Assembly (NCBI GenBank): GCA_023436205.1
Contig: JAEZKC010000006.1
Span: 1-64,000 of the forward strand
From: Fibrobacterota bacterium
GTDB lineage: Bacteria; Fibrobacterota; Chitinivibrionia; Chitinivibrionales; Chitinispirillaceae
Length of the DNA: 64,000 nucleotides
Reading direction: 5' to 3'
The first letter of the stretch is position 1. Every line of letters begins with the position of its first letter. The translations under genes were made by a program, and so were the position numbers. Of this stretch, positions 26,573-35,771 are shown one piece after another. The notes under the pieces are model-generated. The model made no database searches and was not told the DNA's origin. It saw only the letters and a list, made by a program, of their open reading frames with translations.

Positions 26573-27194
26573 TGGTACCGTTCTCTATTTTAATGAACCG
26601 TTCAGCAATTTCGAACCAGCGCTGGTCGTGTGAAACCGAAAGAATGGTGAACTCTTTAGCTCGGAAAAGAGATATGATGGTTTCTACGCTGGCGGGGTCA
26701 AGCGCGGAGGTCACTTCGTCAATGCAGAATACTGTTTTCTTCAGAAGTAGTGCTCTGGCTACGGCGATCCTCTGCTTTTCTCCACCAGAAACTCCGGAGA
26801 CATCGCTTTCCAGGAGCGACTGAGAAAGACCCACCTGCTCAAGGCAACTGACCAGTGCCTTATAGTCAGGTTTCTGAGCTGCATTGGCCTTGAAAGTGGT
26901 GGGGAGCAGTAAGGCATCCTTTACTGTTCCATCTCCCAGTACCGGTTCCTGACCGATATAGGCAATGGAGGTGCGAATAGCACCTAACGAACGTTTGTCA
27001 AGTTTGTTCCCCTTGAACAGTATTTCTCCATTACTTAGATGGTGACCTCCCAATAATGCCCGCAGGATAGTGGTTTTGCCGCTTCCCGATCTACCGTAAA
27101 GAATCACCTTTTCGCCATTGGAGACGCTGAAGGTTAAGTCGTGAAGGATGGTCTTCCCTTGTTCCTGAACAGCTACATTTCTGAATTCTATCAC
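26532..27194 (-). CDS. fetA: FetA-like ABC transporter ATPase
   Basis: This 220-residue ABC ATPase shows Walker A GRSGSGKT (about residue 35), a Q-loop (IGQEP), signature SGGEKQR (about 136) and Walker B VFCIDEV followed by the switch His in SVSHDQ. It forms the energy-coupling half of the exporter with the overlapping permease gene. The assignment to FetA rests on this partner, since ABC ATPases alone are not specific. Confidence 0.88.
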   Translation of the reverse strand: MIEFRNVAVQEQGKTILHDLTFSVSNGEKVILYGRSGSGKTTILRALLGGHHLSNGEILFKGNKLDKRSLGAIRTSIAYIGQEPVLGDGTVKDALLLPTTFKANAAQKPDYKALVSCLEQVGLSQSLLESDVSGVSGGEKQRIAVARALLLKKTVFCIDEVTSALDPASVETIISLFRAKEFTILSVSHDQRWFEIAERFIKIENGTIVQDTRDRSKMET

Positions 27195-27399
27195 TATCTG
27201 CCCCTCGAACTCTGCAAAAGTTCTCGATCAGTCCAGCACGATAATCTAATGTCCAAGCAAGCGGAGATGCAAGAAATACTCAAGAAGCGCCCTATCTACT
27301 TCCGTAAACAGAATCGGATGTAAGTAAATTTTTTAAAGTAATCACAATTCCAAGATAACCGAAACGATTTTTATCTTGTTTTCAGCGGATTCTGCTCCT

Positions 27400-27423
27400 A
27401 TATTTCGTTATGTGGCGAAATAT
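27400..27423. promoter_or_regulatory. Operator-like inverted repeat upstream of arsR
   Basis: ATATTTCG (27400-27407) and CGAAATAT (27416-27423) are perfect inverted arms around eight bases. The site lies 26 bases before the arsR start, where ArsR-type repressors usually bind. Its 8-8-8 geometry is the same as the site at 44713 before the second ArsR gene. Confidence 0.65.
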
Positions 27424-27449
27424 GGAATTATCGAGGAGGGTTATTTGAT

Positions 27450-27803
27450 ATGAATAGCAGCGTTGATTCATTTCTGGATATTCTCAAAGCGCTTTCAGAT
27501 ACTCAGAGGCTCAGGGTTCTGCTGTTGCTTCGGCATGGGGAGCTTTGTGTCTGCAAGATCACCGATTTCCTTAATCTGGCTCCATCCACAGTATCTAAGC
27601 ATATGTCGGTGCTTAAACAGGCGGGTTTGGTGGAAAGCAGAAAGGACAGCCGCTGGGTATATTTCCGTCTTGCGGAAGAGAGTGACAATGAGCTTGTTAC
27701 AAGGTGTATTGATTTTATCATCTCTCTGGAGAATGACGGCCTCATTGAAAGTGGAAATGAAAATTCTATCAAGAAGCTTTTCGGATACAAGGAAGTGTGT
27801 TAA
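27450..27803 (+). CDS. arsR: ArsR-family arsenic-responsive repressor
   Basis: This 117-residue winged-helix repressor has the typical metal-site motif ELCVCKI (about residues 31-37) in front of the recognition helix LAPSTVSKHMSVLKQAGLV. It is the first gene of an arsR-arsC-acr3-arsM-arsN2 operon. GAGGAGG precedes the ATG. Release by arsenite would derepress the operon; the palindrome just upstream is the likely operator. Confidence 0.93.
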   Translation: MNSSVDSFLDILKALSDTQRLRVLLLLRHGELCVCKITDFLNLAPSTVSKHMSVLKQAGLVESRKDSRWVYFRLAEESDNELVTRCIDFIISLENDGLIESGNENSIKKLFGYKEVC

Positions 27804-27833
27804 CACAACAGATCTAATCGATAGAGGTGTGGA

Positions 27834-28265
27834 ATGGGAAAATTGAAAATTCTTTTTCTGTGTACCGGTAATTCTTGTAGAAGTCAAATGGCCGAGGGGT
27901 GGGCACATTACCTTAAGAGTGACACCATTGAGGCATATTCTGCGGGAGTGGAGATTCATGGAATGAATCCCAATGCGGTGAAGGTGATGGCTGAAGCCGG
28001 GGTGGATATTTCAGGCCAGCGATCCAAGCATGTCGATGAACTCATGGATATTGCGCTAGACTACGTGGTTACTGTGTGCGGCCATGCCGACGAGACCTGT
28101 CCGGCTTTCCCGGGCAGTGTGAAAAAAATACATGTAGGCTTTGATGATCCGCCGAAATTGGCCAAAACGGCTGAAAGTGAAGAAGAGGCTTTGAATCACT
28201 ATCGTAGAGTGCGGGATGACATTCGTAAATTCGTGGAGAGACTTCCTGAAGCACTGGGGGGCTGA
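27834..28265 (+). CDS. arsC: Arsenate reductase, thioredoxin-coupled type
   Basis: This 143-residue protein of the low-molecular-weight phosphatase fold reduces arsenate to arsenite. The P-loop CTGNSCRSQMAE carries the catalytic Cys (about residue 10). The redox pair is in VTVCGHADETCP (about 82 and 89), and DDPP contains the general acid. These mark the thioredoxin-dependent ArsC class. It lies 30 bases after arsR. Confidence 0.95.
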   Translation: MGKLKILFLCTGNSCRSQMAEGWAHYLKSDTIEAYSAGVEIHGMNPNAVKVMAEAGVDISGQRSKHVDELMDIALDYVVTVCGHADETCPAFPGSVKKIHVGFDDPPKLAKTAESEEEALNHYRRVRDDIRKFVERLPEALGG

Positions 28266-28293
28266 TAATTCAACGTGGAAATGAGGGGTGAAA

Positions 28294-29400
28294 ATGAGTA
28301 ACTATGATAAAGGTGAAGATCTGGCCCGGTTAGAGCATCAGGTGGTTGAAGAGGAACGGGCACTTAACTTTTTCGACCGTAATTTGTCACTGTGGGTTGC
28401 AGTGTGTATTGTTCTGGGGACTGCAATAGGGTTTCTGTTTCCCAATGCGGCATCCACTCTGGGGGGATTGGAAGTGGCCAACATTTCCGTTCCGGTTGCG
28501 GTGGTGCTTCTTATAATGATGTTTCCCATAATGCTAAAGATCAGTCTGAGGGAGGTGGTTGATGTAAGAAAAAACAGCAAACCTCTGCTTTTAACTCTTT
28601 TTGTGAACTGGGCAGTGAAGCCTTTCACCATGGCTGTTCTGGCATGGCTGTTCATGAGAGTAATTTATTCCGGAGTGATCGGTCAAACTCTTCAGAGCGA
28701 ATACATAGCAGGAATGATACTTCTGGGGCTTGCTCCCTGCACTGCCATGGTGCTGGTGTGGACCTATCTTGCCAGAGCTAATATCCATTATGCACTGGTT
28801 CAGGTTTCCGTAAACGATCTTATCATTCTGGTGCTGTTTGCCCCCTTGGGTAAACTTCTGCTGGGTATGACTACCGAATTCCCGGTTCCCCTCGCCACCA
28901 TATTCTTTTCTGTTCTTTTCTATGTGGCCGTGCCGCTGACTGCCGCTGGGCTGACCCGCTACTTCCTCGTGAAAAGTAAAGGGCTTGTGTGGTTTGAAAA
29001 ACAGTTCATCAAAAAACTTGACTGGGTTACCCCGATGGGACTTCTGGTGACCCTTGTTCTCATTTTCATTTTTCAGGGTAACAGAATACTGCAGCATCCG
29101 CTGCATATCGCTTTGATAGCTGTTCCCCTTGTTCTGCAGACCTATCTCATTTTTTATGTGGGATATTTCGGGGCCAAGCTTTTTAAAATTCCTTTCAAGG
29201 AAGCTGCGCCATCGGCCTTCATAGGCGCCAGTAACTTTTTTGAATTGGCCGTTGCTGTGGCGCTGATACTCTTCGGCATCAATTCTGGGGCGACTCTGGC
29301 AACGGTGGTGGGAGTGCTGGTGGAGGTGCCTGTGATGCTGTCTCTGGTGAAGATAATGAAGGTAAACCGGGCAAAATTTAACAAAGCAGAGAATTTATGA
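28294..29400 (+). CDS. acr3: Arsenite efflux permease Acr3
   Basis: This 368-residue protein with ten membrane segments is of the Acr3 (BASS superfamily) type. The conserved Cys is in GLAPCTAMVLVW. It expels arsenite across the inner membrane. I chose the ATG at 28294, which follows GAGGGG at a normal distance, over the GTG at 28288. Its stop overlaps the arsM start by four bases. Confidence 0.93.
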   Translation: MSNYDKGEDLARLEHQVVEEERALNFFDRNLSLWVAVCIVLGTAIGFLFPNAASTLGGLEVANISVPVAVVLLIMMFPIMLKISLREVVDVRKNSKPLLLTLFVNWAVKPFTMAVLAWLFMRVIYSGVIGQTLQSEYIAGMILLGLAPCTAMVLVWTYLARANIHYALVQVSVNDLIILVLFAPLGKLLLGMTTEFPVPLATIFFSVLFYVAVPLTAAGLTRYFLVKSKGLVWFEKQFIKKLDWVTPMGLLVTLVLIFIFQGNRILQHPLHIALIAVPLVLQTYLIFYVGYFGAKLFKIPFKEAAPSAFIGASNFFELAVAVALILFGINSGATLATVVGVLVEVPVMLSLVKIMKVNRAKFNKAENL

Positions 29401-30209
29401 ACAGTGAAGGTCAGGATTCAATCCGTAAAGCAGTTCGGGAAAATTACAGCAGAGTGGCAAAAGATTCCGGTTCTTCAGGGTGCTGCTGCGGTCCAAGCTG
29501 CTGCAGTCCCTCTCAGACCGTCGACACCGCGCGGGCCAGTGTCAATCTGGGCTATTCAAAAGAGGATGTGGAGTCGGTGCCTGAAGGAGCCAACATGGGT
29601 CTTGGCTGCGGAAATCCGCAGGCTATCGCATCGCTGAAGCCGGGAGAAACGGTGCTTGATCTGGGATGCGGGGGAGGATTTGACTGCTTTCTTGCCTCTC
29701 GTAAAGTAAGGGGAAACGGTCTGGTCATCGGGGTGGACATGACTCCCGATATGGTCAGTAAAGCGCGGTCAAATGTGGCAAAAGCTGCAGCTTCAAACAT
29801 TGACATACGACTGGGGGAGATAGAGAACCTGCCGGTGGCTGATGGCATAGTGGATGTGATCATTTCCAACTGCGTGATAAACCTGTCTCCCGATAAGCAG
29901 AGAGTATTCAGCGAGGCGTTCAGGGTCTTGAAGAGGGGCGGGCGTCTGGCAGTATCGGATGTGGTCGCTTCCGCGCCCGTTCCCCCTGAGGTGCGCAGTG
30001 ATCTTGCGCTTCATGCCGGCTGCATCGCGGGCGCTTCCACTGTCGAGGAAGTCAAGGCTATGCTGAAGGGTGCCGGGTTCAGTTCCGTTGAGGTGAACCT
30101 CAGGGAGGAAAGCAGATCATTCATAAAGGACTGGGCTCCTGGCAGCGGTGCTGAAAACTTCGTGGTATCTGCAGAGATCAGGGCAGTAAAACCGCTTGAA
30201 TGTGAATAA
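29397..30209 (+). CDS. arsM: Arsenite S-adenosylmethionine methyltransferase
   Basis: This 270-residue enzyme methylates arsenite. The N-terminus has a Cys cluster (CCCGPSCC), then GLGCGNP, the SAM-binding motif VLDLGCGGGFD (about residue 87) and the catalytic Cys in SNCVINLSPDK and HAGCIAGA. All three conserved ArsM Cys are present. It overlaps acr3 by ATGA, so they are translationally coupled. A fragment similar to its SAM motif occurs at 35633. Confidence 0.93.
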   Translation: MNSEGQDSIRKAVRENYSRVAKDSGSSGCCCGPSCCSPSQTVDTARASVNLGYSKEDVESVPEGANMGLGCGNPQAIASLKPGETVLDLGCGGGFDCFLASRKVRGNGLVIGVDMTPDMVSKARSNVAKAAASNIDIRLGEIENLPVADGIVDVIISNCVINLSPDKQRVFSEAFRVLKRGGRLAVSDVVASAPVPPEVRSDLALHAGCIAGASTVEEVKAMLKGAGFSSVEVNLREESRSFIKDWAPGSGAENFVVSAEIRAVKPLECE

Positions 30210-30217
30210 GTTCCACT

Positions 30218-30673
30218 ATGATTGTTACAAAGATCGGTGTACAGGATAATATAGATTCAGTAAAGGACCTGCTCAGGCGGGCAGGTCTTCCACTTGAGGA
30301 TATAGATGAGCATCTGTCTGATTTCATCACTGCTGAATACGATGGTAGAATAGTCGGGGTGATTGGACTTGAGGCTTGCGGCAAAGTCGGTCTGCTGCGG
30401 TCGTTGGCCGTTGATGTCGGTTATAGAAGCCGGAACATCGGTTCGCATTTGGTGAAAGAGATGATAGGGTACACCCAAAACTTGAAAATCGAAAAGCTTC
30501 TTCTTATTACTACCACGGCTCGAGACTATTTTGAAAAGTTTGGTTTCGCTATGGTTGACAGAGAGAATGTACCTTCAGAAGTTAAGAACACCAGGCAATT
30601 TCAGGGCATCTGTCCTGTTTCTGCCATCTGCATGGAAATGACTTTATCCCACAATGAAAGAAATCACGCTTAG
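30218..30673 (+). CDS. arsN2: ArsN2-like GNAT acetyltransferase
   Basis: This 151-residue GNAT protein has the acetyl-CoA motif around SRNIGSHLVKEMI (about residues 72-85) and the end CPVSAICMEM typical of arsenic-associated ArsN2. ArsN proteins acetylate organoarsenicals such as phosphinothricin-like products. Its place eight bases after arsM supports a role in the ars operon. No terminator is obvious after it. Confidence 0.82.
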   Translation: MIVTKIGVQDNIDSVKDLLRRAGLPLEDIDEHLSDFITAEYDGRIVGVIGLEACGKVGLLRSLAVDVGYRSRNIGSHLVKEMIGYTQNLKIEKLLLITTTARDYFEKFGFAMVDRENVPSEVKNTRQFQGICPVSAICMEMTLSHNERNHA

Positions 30674-30912
30674 CCGCAAAGTCCCGTAAAGAGGACAAAA
30701 GCCGAATAGAAGATCTCTGGAAAAAAACTGCCATAGCGTTCTTAGCGTCTTTGTATGAGCTTTCTTTGCACTTGATTCCGGAGGAGTAAGATACAAGATA
30801 AAACCCTCTAAAACCGCAGAGCCCTCAAACCGGCGATCGAGGCATACTTTTTGCAATCTCCCTTTTAACGATCAGTTCAGAAAATTCACATTATTATAAT
30901 CGGGGAAGCCGC

Positions 30913-31479
30913 TTGGGTTCAGAATCCAAAATTCGCCCGGATGTCCCTTCGCCTCCGGGAGGTTTGAGCAGATTTAAATGGTACGGACCTGGTCTTCTCT
31001 GGATGGTCTCCTCTGTGGGGGCAGGGTCAGTTCTCTTCACTCCCCGTGTGGCCTCACTCTACGGGTACCGGCTGACCTGGATAGTGTTCGTGGTCATATT
31101 TTTTTACTGGGTATGGATTCGGGAAATCGGCCGCTACATTGTCGCTACTGGCAGGACTCTCTTTCAGGGTTATTATATTCTGCCCGGCCCCCGTGGGTGG
31201 GCCATCTGGTTTATTTTTGTACCGCAGTTTTTTGCCGCCGTGCTCACCGTTTCCGGTATTGCCTCCTTAGTGGGGAGTGCTCTCATGATAGCTTTTCCAG
31301 GAAACCAGGCGTTTTATTCAACGGCTATTATCCTGGTGTCAATTATTATCGTGGTTGCGGGAAAGTACAAAGGGGTAGCAAAGATAGCATCCATTCTTCC
31401 TGTAATCGTACAGTTTACAAAATTAATCTCTTCACAAAGCGAAGCGGCGATTTCTGGAGGTATTGCATTTTGCGACTGA
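30913..31479 (+). pseudogene. Truncated NRAMP-family transporter
   Basis: The 188-residue frame matches the first part of NRAMP-like divalent-metal transporters: GPGLLWMVSSVGAGSVLFTPR, then REIGRYIVATGRTLFQGY and LPGPRGWAIW. It ends after about four of the usual eleven or so membrane segments, directly at the start of the DUF2721 gene, so more than half is missing. The start would be TTG without a clear ribosome site. It is a remnant, probably cut by a deletion that joined it to the next gene. Confidence 0.7.
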
Positions 31480-31985
31480 TCACCCTGGCCGATACACTGG
31501 AACTGCTTTCCTCCATGATAACACCGGCAATTCTAATTGCTGCCTGCGGATCGCTTACCATATCTACTTCTGCGCGCCTGGGCCGCATCGTTGACAGGAC
31601 AAGAAGGATTGCAGAACAGATCCATCAGCATCATCAATCACAAAAAGATCGCAGTGATGATTGGTTTTCAGAAAATCTGGAGCAGTTGAGAAGGTCTGCC
31701 CGACGTTCCAGACTGCTTCAGCATGCGCTGAGTGCCCTCTATCTGGCGCTCAGTTTCTTTATGGCAACCAGTGTCATTATCGGGGTAGTGGGAATTTTGG
31801 GAGTAGACTACTTCTGGTTTCCCCTGGTAACTGGAATGATCGGGGCAGCACTTCTGCTCTATTCAAGCATTCTTCTCATTGTGGAGGCTCGGGTCGCGCT
31901 TGCTGCTGTGTATGCCGAAACCAGTTATGTTTTAAAGTCAAGTACTCTATTAAATGAAAAAAGCAGGAGAGGAGATCTCAAATGA
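31470..31985 (+). CDS. DUF2721 family membrane protein
   Basis: This 171-residue protein has an N-terminal membrane segment with ITPAILIAACGSLTISTSARL, the polar RIVDRTRRI, and two membrane segments near the end (about 100-150). This is the DUF2721 layout; function is unknown. I chose the TTG at 31470, nine bases after GGAGG, because no ATG lies upstream; an ATG at 31515 is the alternative. Its stop overlaps the next gene by ATGA, so they are co-expressed. Confidence 0.75.
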   Translation: MRLITLADTLELLSSMITPAILIAACGSLTISTSARLGRIVDRTRRIAEQIHQHHQSQKDRSDDWFSENLEQLRRSARRSRLLQHALSALYLALSFFMATSVIIGVVGILGVDYFWFPLVTGMIGAALLLYSSILLIVEARVALAAVYAETSYVLKSSTLLNEKSRRGDLK

Positions 31986-32955
31986 AAATCGGGTATCATG
32001 TCTCTCATGAACAGTTCAGCCCCAAAGATCTTCTTTCTTTTGCGGCTCAAGCACAGGAGGCGGGGTTTGACAGCGCATTGAGTTCCGATCACATCGCACC
32101 CTGGAGCGAGCGGCAGGGGGAGAGCGGGTACAGCTGGTCGTGCTGGGGGCAGCACTGCAGAAGACTTCCATTGATTACGGCATAGTGTGCACTCCGGGCC
32201 AGAGATATAATCCTGTAATCATCGCACAGGCTTCAGCGACCTTGAGCCAGATGTTTCCCGACCGGTTCTGGCTTGCGGTAGGGAGCGGTCAGCTGCTTAA
32301 TGAAGGGATAACCGGTGAGCGGTGGCCGCCTAAATGGGTCCGCAATGAACGGTTGCTTGAATCTGCGCAGATAATCCGCTCTTTGTGGTCGGGAGAGGAG
32401 GTTACTCACTACGGTCATGTAATCGTAGAGCATGCCAGGATCTATTCACGACCTTCAAAGCAACCCCTTTTAGTGGGGGCTGCGATAACAGCTCAGACAG
32501 CACAATGGGTTGGAAGCTGGGCTGATGGTCTTATCACCATTTCCCGCCCACCTTCAGAGCTTAAAAAAGTAGCAGATGCTTTCAAAAAAGGTGGCGGGGA
32601 GGGTAAACCGATGTTTCTTAAAGTGCAGCTCTCTTATGACAGAACGGAAGAGGAGGCGCTGCATGGTGCTCACGACCAATGGCGAAACGTGGTTTTTGAG
32701 AGTCCCGTACTTACGGATCTGCGTTTCCCTCAGGATTTCGACGCTGCAGGTTCATTTGTCACTCCCGATCAGGTAAGGGATCATGTGCTGGTTTCTAATT
32801 CTCCGGCACTGTTTGTAGACAGACTGGGAAGTTATATGAACATGGGATTTGAGAGAATATATCTGCACAATGTCAACAGAAAACAGGAACAGTTCATACA
32901 ATTTTTCGGAGCAGAAGTTTTACCGGATCTGAGGAAAATCGCTGCAAATGAATAA
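31982..32955 (+). pseudogene. LLM-class flavin-dependent oxidoreductase (TIGR03885-like), one-base frameshift
   Basis: Frame one (31982-about 32140) reads IGYHVSHEQFSPKDLL and SSDHIAPWSERQGESGYSWS; the other frame continues LGAALQKTSIDYGIVCTPGQ to the stop at 32955. One added base near 32138-32142 joins them into a 324-residue luciferase-like protein. The family is often encoded next to GH15 trehalase/glucoamylase-like genes, as here, with an 8-base overlap. It is either a recent pseudogene or a sequence error, since the rest of the frame is intact. Confidence 0.78.
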
Positions 32956-34834
32956 TAGTGACTATAAACCTATAGCGGATTATGGAGTCGTGGGCAACTG
33001 CCGCAGCGTGGCGCTTGTTGGAAAAGATGGATCAGTTGACTGGTGCTGTTTTCCTCATCTGGATGGACCAAGTCAGTTTGCAGCCATTCTTGACAAAAAA
33101 AAGGGCGGTCGCTTTTCGGTCAGCATTGATAATGTCGAACGGACTGAGCAGTTTTATAGAGGAGACTCCAACGTGCTAGAGACAGTCCTTCGCGGGCAGA
33201 ATGGAGAAATCACGATAAACGATTTCATGCCCATGTCCGGAGATCTCAATGGAAAAGGGAGGTCTCAAGCAGAGCCGGAGCTGCACAGAGTGATCAGTTG
33301 CGTTGAGGGAAACGAGCCTGTGCTGGTCGAATGGGCTCCAAGGTTCGATTATGCTCGGGCAAAAATGGAGATCTACAAAGACAATCAGGTATGGGTTGCC
33401 CGGGGTGGATCTGAGGTGATGTGCTTCTGGGGAATTGAGAACGGAGAGATCGTATACGATGAATTTGGTCCGCTACTAAAGGCCAATATTAAGATTGTCA
33501 AGGGAGAAAGAATCTCGATCGGATGCTGTTATGGATCAGATCAGAAAAGCTATGCACTTGAGGATACGCTTAATTTTCTTGATCAGACGATAAGAATCTG
33601 GGAATCCTGGGCGCATCGGGAGGGCGTAGTTCACAATGAGGACTGGGCCGGTCGGTGGTACCTTATGGTGGTCCGCTCCGAACTGGTGCTCAAGATGCTT
33701 TCTCATGCTGATACCGGTGCTATTGCTGCGGCCCTCACCACCTCTCTTCCAGAATTAATTGGAGGAGTGCGCAACTGGGATTACAGATACGCGTGGATTC
33801 GGGATGCAAGCATTACAGCACAGGCGCTTGTGGCAGTTGGTCATCCTGCTGAAGGGATTCAATTCATCGAGTGGCTGGAGGAGATGGCCGCCGAGCAACT
33901 CAGCAGACTGCAGGTCATGTATGGTATTCATGGAAGGACCGATATGCAGGAAACTATCCTGTCTCACCTGGAAGGATACCGAAGCTCCCGCCCGGTGCGT
34001 GTCGGTAACGCTGCTGCATCTCAGCTTCAGCTTGAAACCTATGGCGAACTTATCTCCATGGGATATGAGCTTGCTCGTCGTGGTCACCGGCTCAAACCGC
34101 AAATCTGGATTTTTCTGCAGAAGATTGCCGATTACATTTCGGAAATATGGATCAGACCTGATCATGGGATCTGGGAGGAACGAGGTGAGCCTCGGCATTT
34201 CACGTATTCCAAGGTGATGTGTTGGGTAGCACTTGACAGGGCGGTAAGGCTGGCCAACGAATTCGGCATGGAGGGTGATAGTGAACGATGGGTTCAGACA
34301 GCTCTGAAAATTCATAAGCAGGTACTTGAGCATGGTTTTAACCGGGAAATCGGTTCCTTTACTGCTGCCTTTGACAGCACAGAACTGGACGCCGCCACTC
34401 TGCGTTTACCGATACTTGAATTTCTACCTCCCGATGACAAACGAGTTCAGGGTACAATTAACCACATTATGGAGAGGCTTTTCAAAAACGGGCTTGTTTA
34501 CCGGTACAGATTTGATGACGGACTTCCTGGAGAAGAGGGGGCATTCGGCTTATGCACATTCTGGCTGGTTGATGCTCTGGCGCTGTGCGGCAGGTTGGAT
34601 GAGGCGCACAGAATCATGGAAAAAATCGTGTTGCGCGCGAACCATCTGGGGCTTTTCTCAGAAGAGTTTGATCCCGGTACCGGAGATTTGCTCGGCAATT
34701 TTCCTCAGGCTTTCACTCATGTAGGGCTAATAAACAGTACACTTTACCTTGCGTATGCGGAGGGGCGTCCGATCCCTGAGCACGCATTAATCGGAACACC
34801 TGAGCACAGGCGAACAATGGGAAGAAAGTTTTAA
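32948..34834 (+). CDS. GH15 family glucoamylase/trehalase-like enzyme
   Basis: This 628-residue cytoplasmic-looking enzyme has a trehalase-like N-terminal domain (start IADYGVVGNCRSVALVGKDG) at about residues 5-220 and an (alpha/alpha)6 barrel from about 240. GVRNWDYRYAWIRDAS carries typical GH15 substrate-binding residues. Catalytic Glu residues are expected in GIWEERGEPRHF and near the C-terminal part (LGLFSEEFDPGTG). It has no signal peptide. Such enzymes hydrolyse trehalose or alpha-glucans. It overlaps the flavin oxidoreductase by 8 bases. Confidence 0.9.
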   Translation: MNNSDYKPIADYGVVGNCRSVALVGKDGSVDWCCFPHLDGPSQFAAILDKKKGGRFSVSIDNVERTEQFYRGDSNVLETVLRGQNGEITINDFMPMSGDLNGKGRSQAEPELHRVISCVEGNEPVLVEWAPRFDYARAKMEIYKDNQVWVARGGSEVMCFWGIENGEIVYDEFGPLLKANIKIVKGERISIGCCYGSDQKSYALEDTLNFLDQTIRIWESWAHREGVVHNEDWAGRWYLMVVRSELVLKMLSHADTGAIAAALTTSLPELIGGVRNWDYRYAWIRDASITAQALVAVGHPAEGIQFIEWLEEMAAEQLSRLQVMYGIHGRTDMQETILSHLEGYRSSRPVRVGNAAASQLQLETYGELISMGYELARRGHRLKPQIWIFLQKIADYISEIWIRPDHGIWEERGEPRHFTYSKVMCWVALDRAVRLANEFGMEGDSERWVQTALKIHKQVLEHGFNREIGSFTAAFDSTELDAATLRLPILEFLPPDDKRVQGTINHIMERLFKNGLVYRYRFDDGLPGEEGAFGLCTFWLVDALALCGRLDEAHRIMEKIVLRANHLGLFSEEFDPGTGDLLGNFPQAFTHVGLINSTLYLAYAEGRPIPEHALIGTPEHRRTMGRKF

Positions 34835-34848
34835 AGGAGAGCTGCACA

Positions 34849-35380
34849 ATGGCTAAAGCTCCGCCACGTGTGGATTTACCAGACAGCACACTATCGTTTC
34901 TGATGCAGGGTTACGATTTCATTTCTCAAGTCTGTGAAAAGAAAAAGAGCGATATAGTTCAAACTCGACTTCTGCTCCAGAAATTCATCTGCATGAAAGG
35001 GGAGGAGGCTGCCAGAACTTTTTATGACAGCTCCCGGTTTGAGCGCCGGCGGGCAGCTCCCGAAAGGCTGAAGCGCACTGGGGAGATCCCGAAAGGCTGA
35101 AGCGCACTGGGGAGATCCCGAAGAGTTTCGACCGGAGCGGTTTAAAAGGTGGAATAGAAGTGTTTATAATTTCATACCACAGGGAGGAGGAGATCATTAT
35201 ATCAACCATCGGTGTCCGGGAGAGTGGATAATAATTGAACTGATGAAATGTGCTGCCAGGTTTTTAACGACGGTGATAGAATTTAATGTGTCTCAGCAGG
35301 ATCTTTCCATCAGTCACACAAGAATTCCCGCTCAGCCCAAATCAAAATTCCGGATGAAGAATGTAAGGCTCAAAATGTGA
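34849..35380 (+). pseudogene. Collapsed CYP152-type cytochrome P450 gene
   Basis: The first 75 codons match the N-terminus of fatty-acid peroxygenases (LPDSTLSFLMQGYDFIS, then KFICMKGEEAARTFYD). In a different frame from about 35110 come GDPEEFRPERF, the heme loop FIPQGGG and NHRCPGEW with the Cys ligand, and a full C-terminus to the TGA at 35380. About 250 residues in between are missing. A 29-base tandem duplication (35065-35122) lies at the junction. The first frame stops at 35100. Confidence 0.78.
35065..35122. repeat. 29-base tandem duplication inside the P450 remnant
   Basis: A 29-base unit beginning AGGCTGAAGCGCACTGG is present twice back to back (35065-35093 and 35094-35122), exactly at the deletion junction of the P450 remnant. 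It shifts the frame. Confidence 0.9.
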
Positions 35381-35462
35381 AAGAGAGCCCCTGGCTTTCT
35401 TTGCAATGCTCAGAATATATGGGTTCGCAAAAGACAACTGAATGTTGCTTCTGTTGACCACT

Positions 35463-35590
35463 GATCCGCGTACTCTCTATCGCAGTAAGCAAAATCCCCT
35501 TACAACCAAGTCCCGCCAGTTTATCCATCACCAGATTCGGTTCGTTTTTTTTGACCATTGCTTTGAAAGCAAACCACTCTTTATCGTGAA
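35463..35590 (-). pseudogene. Duplicated 3' fragment of hisG
   Basis: About 128 bases align with 39968-40095, the end of the intact hisG. The encoded piece, DKEWFAFKAMVKKNEPN and then LGCKGILLTAIES, is nearly the same as the HisG C-terminus. There is no start, and the frame runs past the normal hisG stop. It shows that part of hisG was copied or moved about 4.5 kb away. Confidence 0.8.
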
Positions 35591-35632
35591 GGTCAACAGG
35601 CTAACGCTCTACTGAAAAATGGGCGAAACAAC

Positions 35633-35677
35633 GCTGATCTGCGATGCGGGGGTGGGTTTCACTGCTTTCTTGTCCCC
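35633..35677 (+). pseudogene. Fragment resembling the SAM motif of arsM
   Basis: The bases from 35646 (GATGCGGGGG, then TTTCACTGCTTTCTTG) align over about 44 bases with 29650-29693 in arsM (GATGCGGGGG, TTTGACTGCTTTCTTG). No coding frame is kept. Confidence 0.4.
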
Positions 35678-35771
35678 GTCAGGTGGATGAGAGTAGGTTT
35701 GTTATCGGGCAATATCGGAAAATACCAACAATAGAGAATTGTTTTGATTTTCCGAATTGCCTTGATGAATA

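Larger units (their letters stand above)
35381..35771. other. Graveyard with hisG and arsM-like fragments
   Basis: No intact gene is supported. It contains a hisG 3' fragment (35463-35590) and a methyltransferase-motif fragment (35633-35677), both related to intact genes elsewhere in the window. Confidence 0.65.

Noticed and set aside
30978..31469. N-terminal extension of the DUF2721 protein
   Set aside because: The in-frame extension is the shadow of the NRAMP remnant; the DUF2721 domain begins only after 31470.
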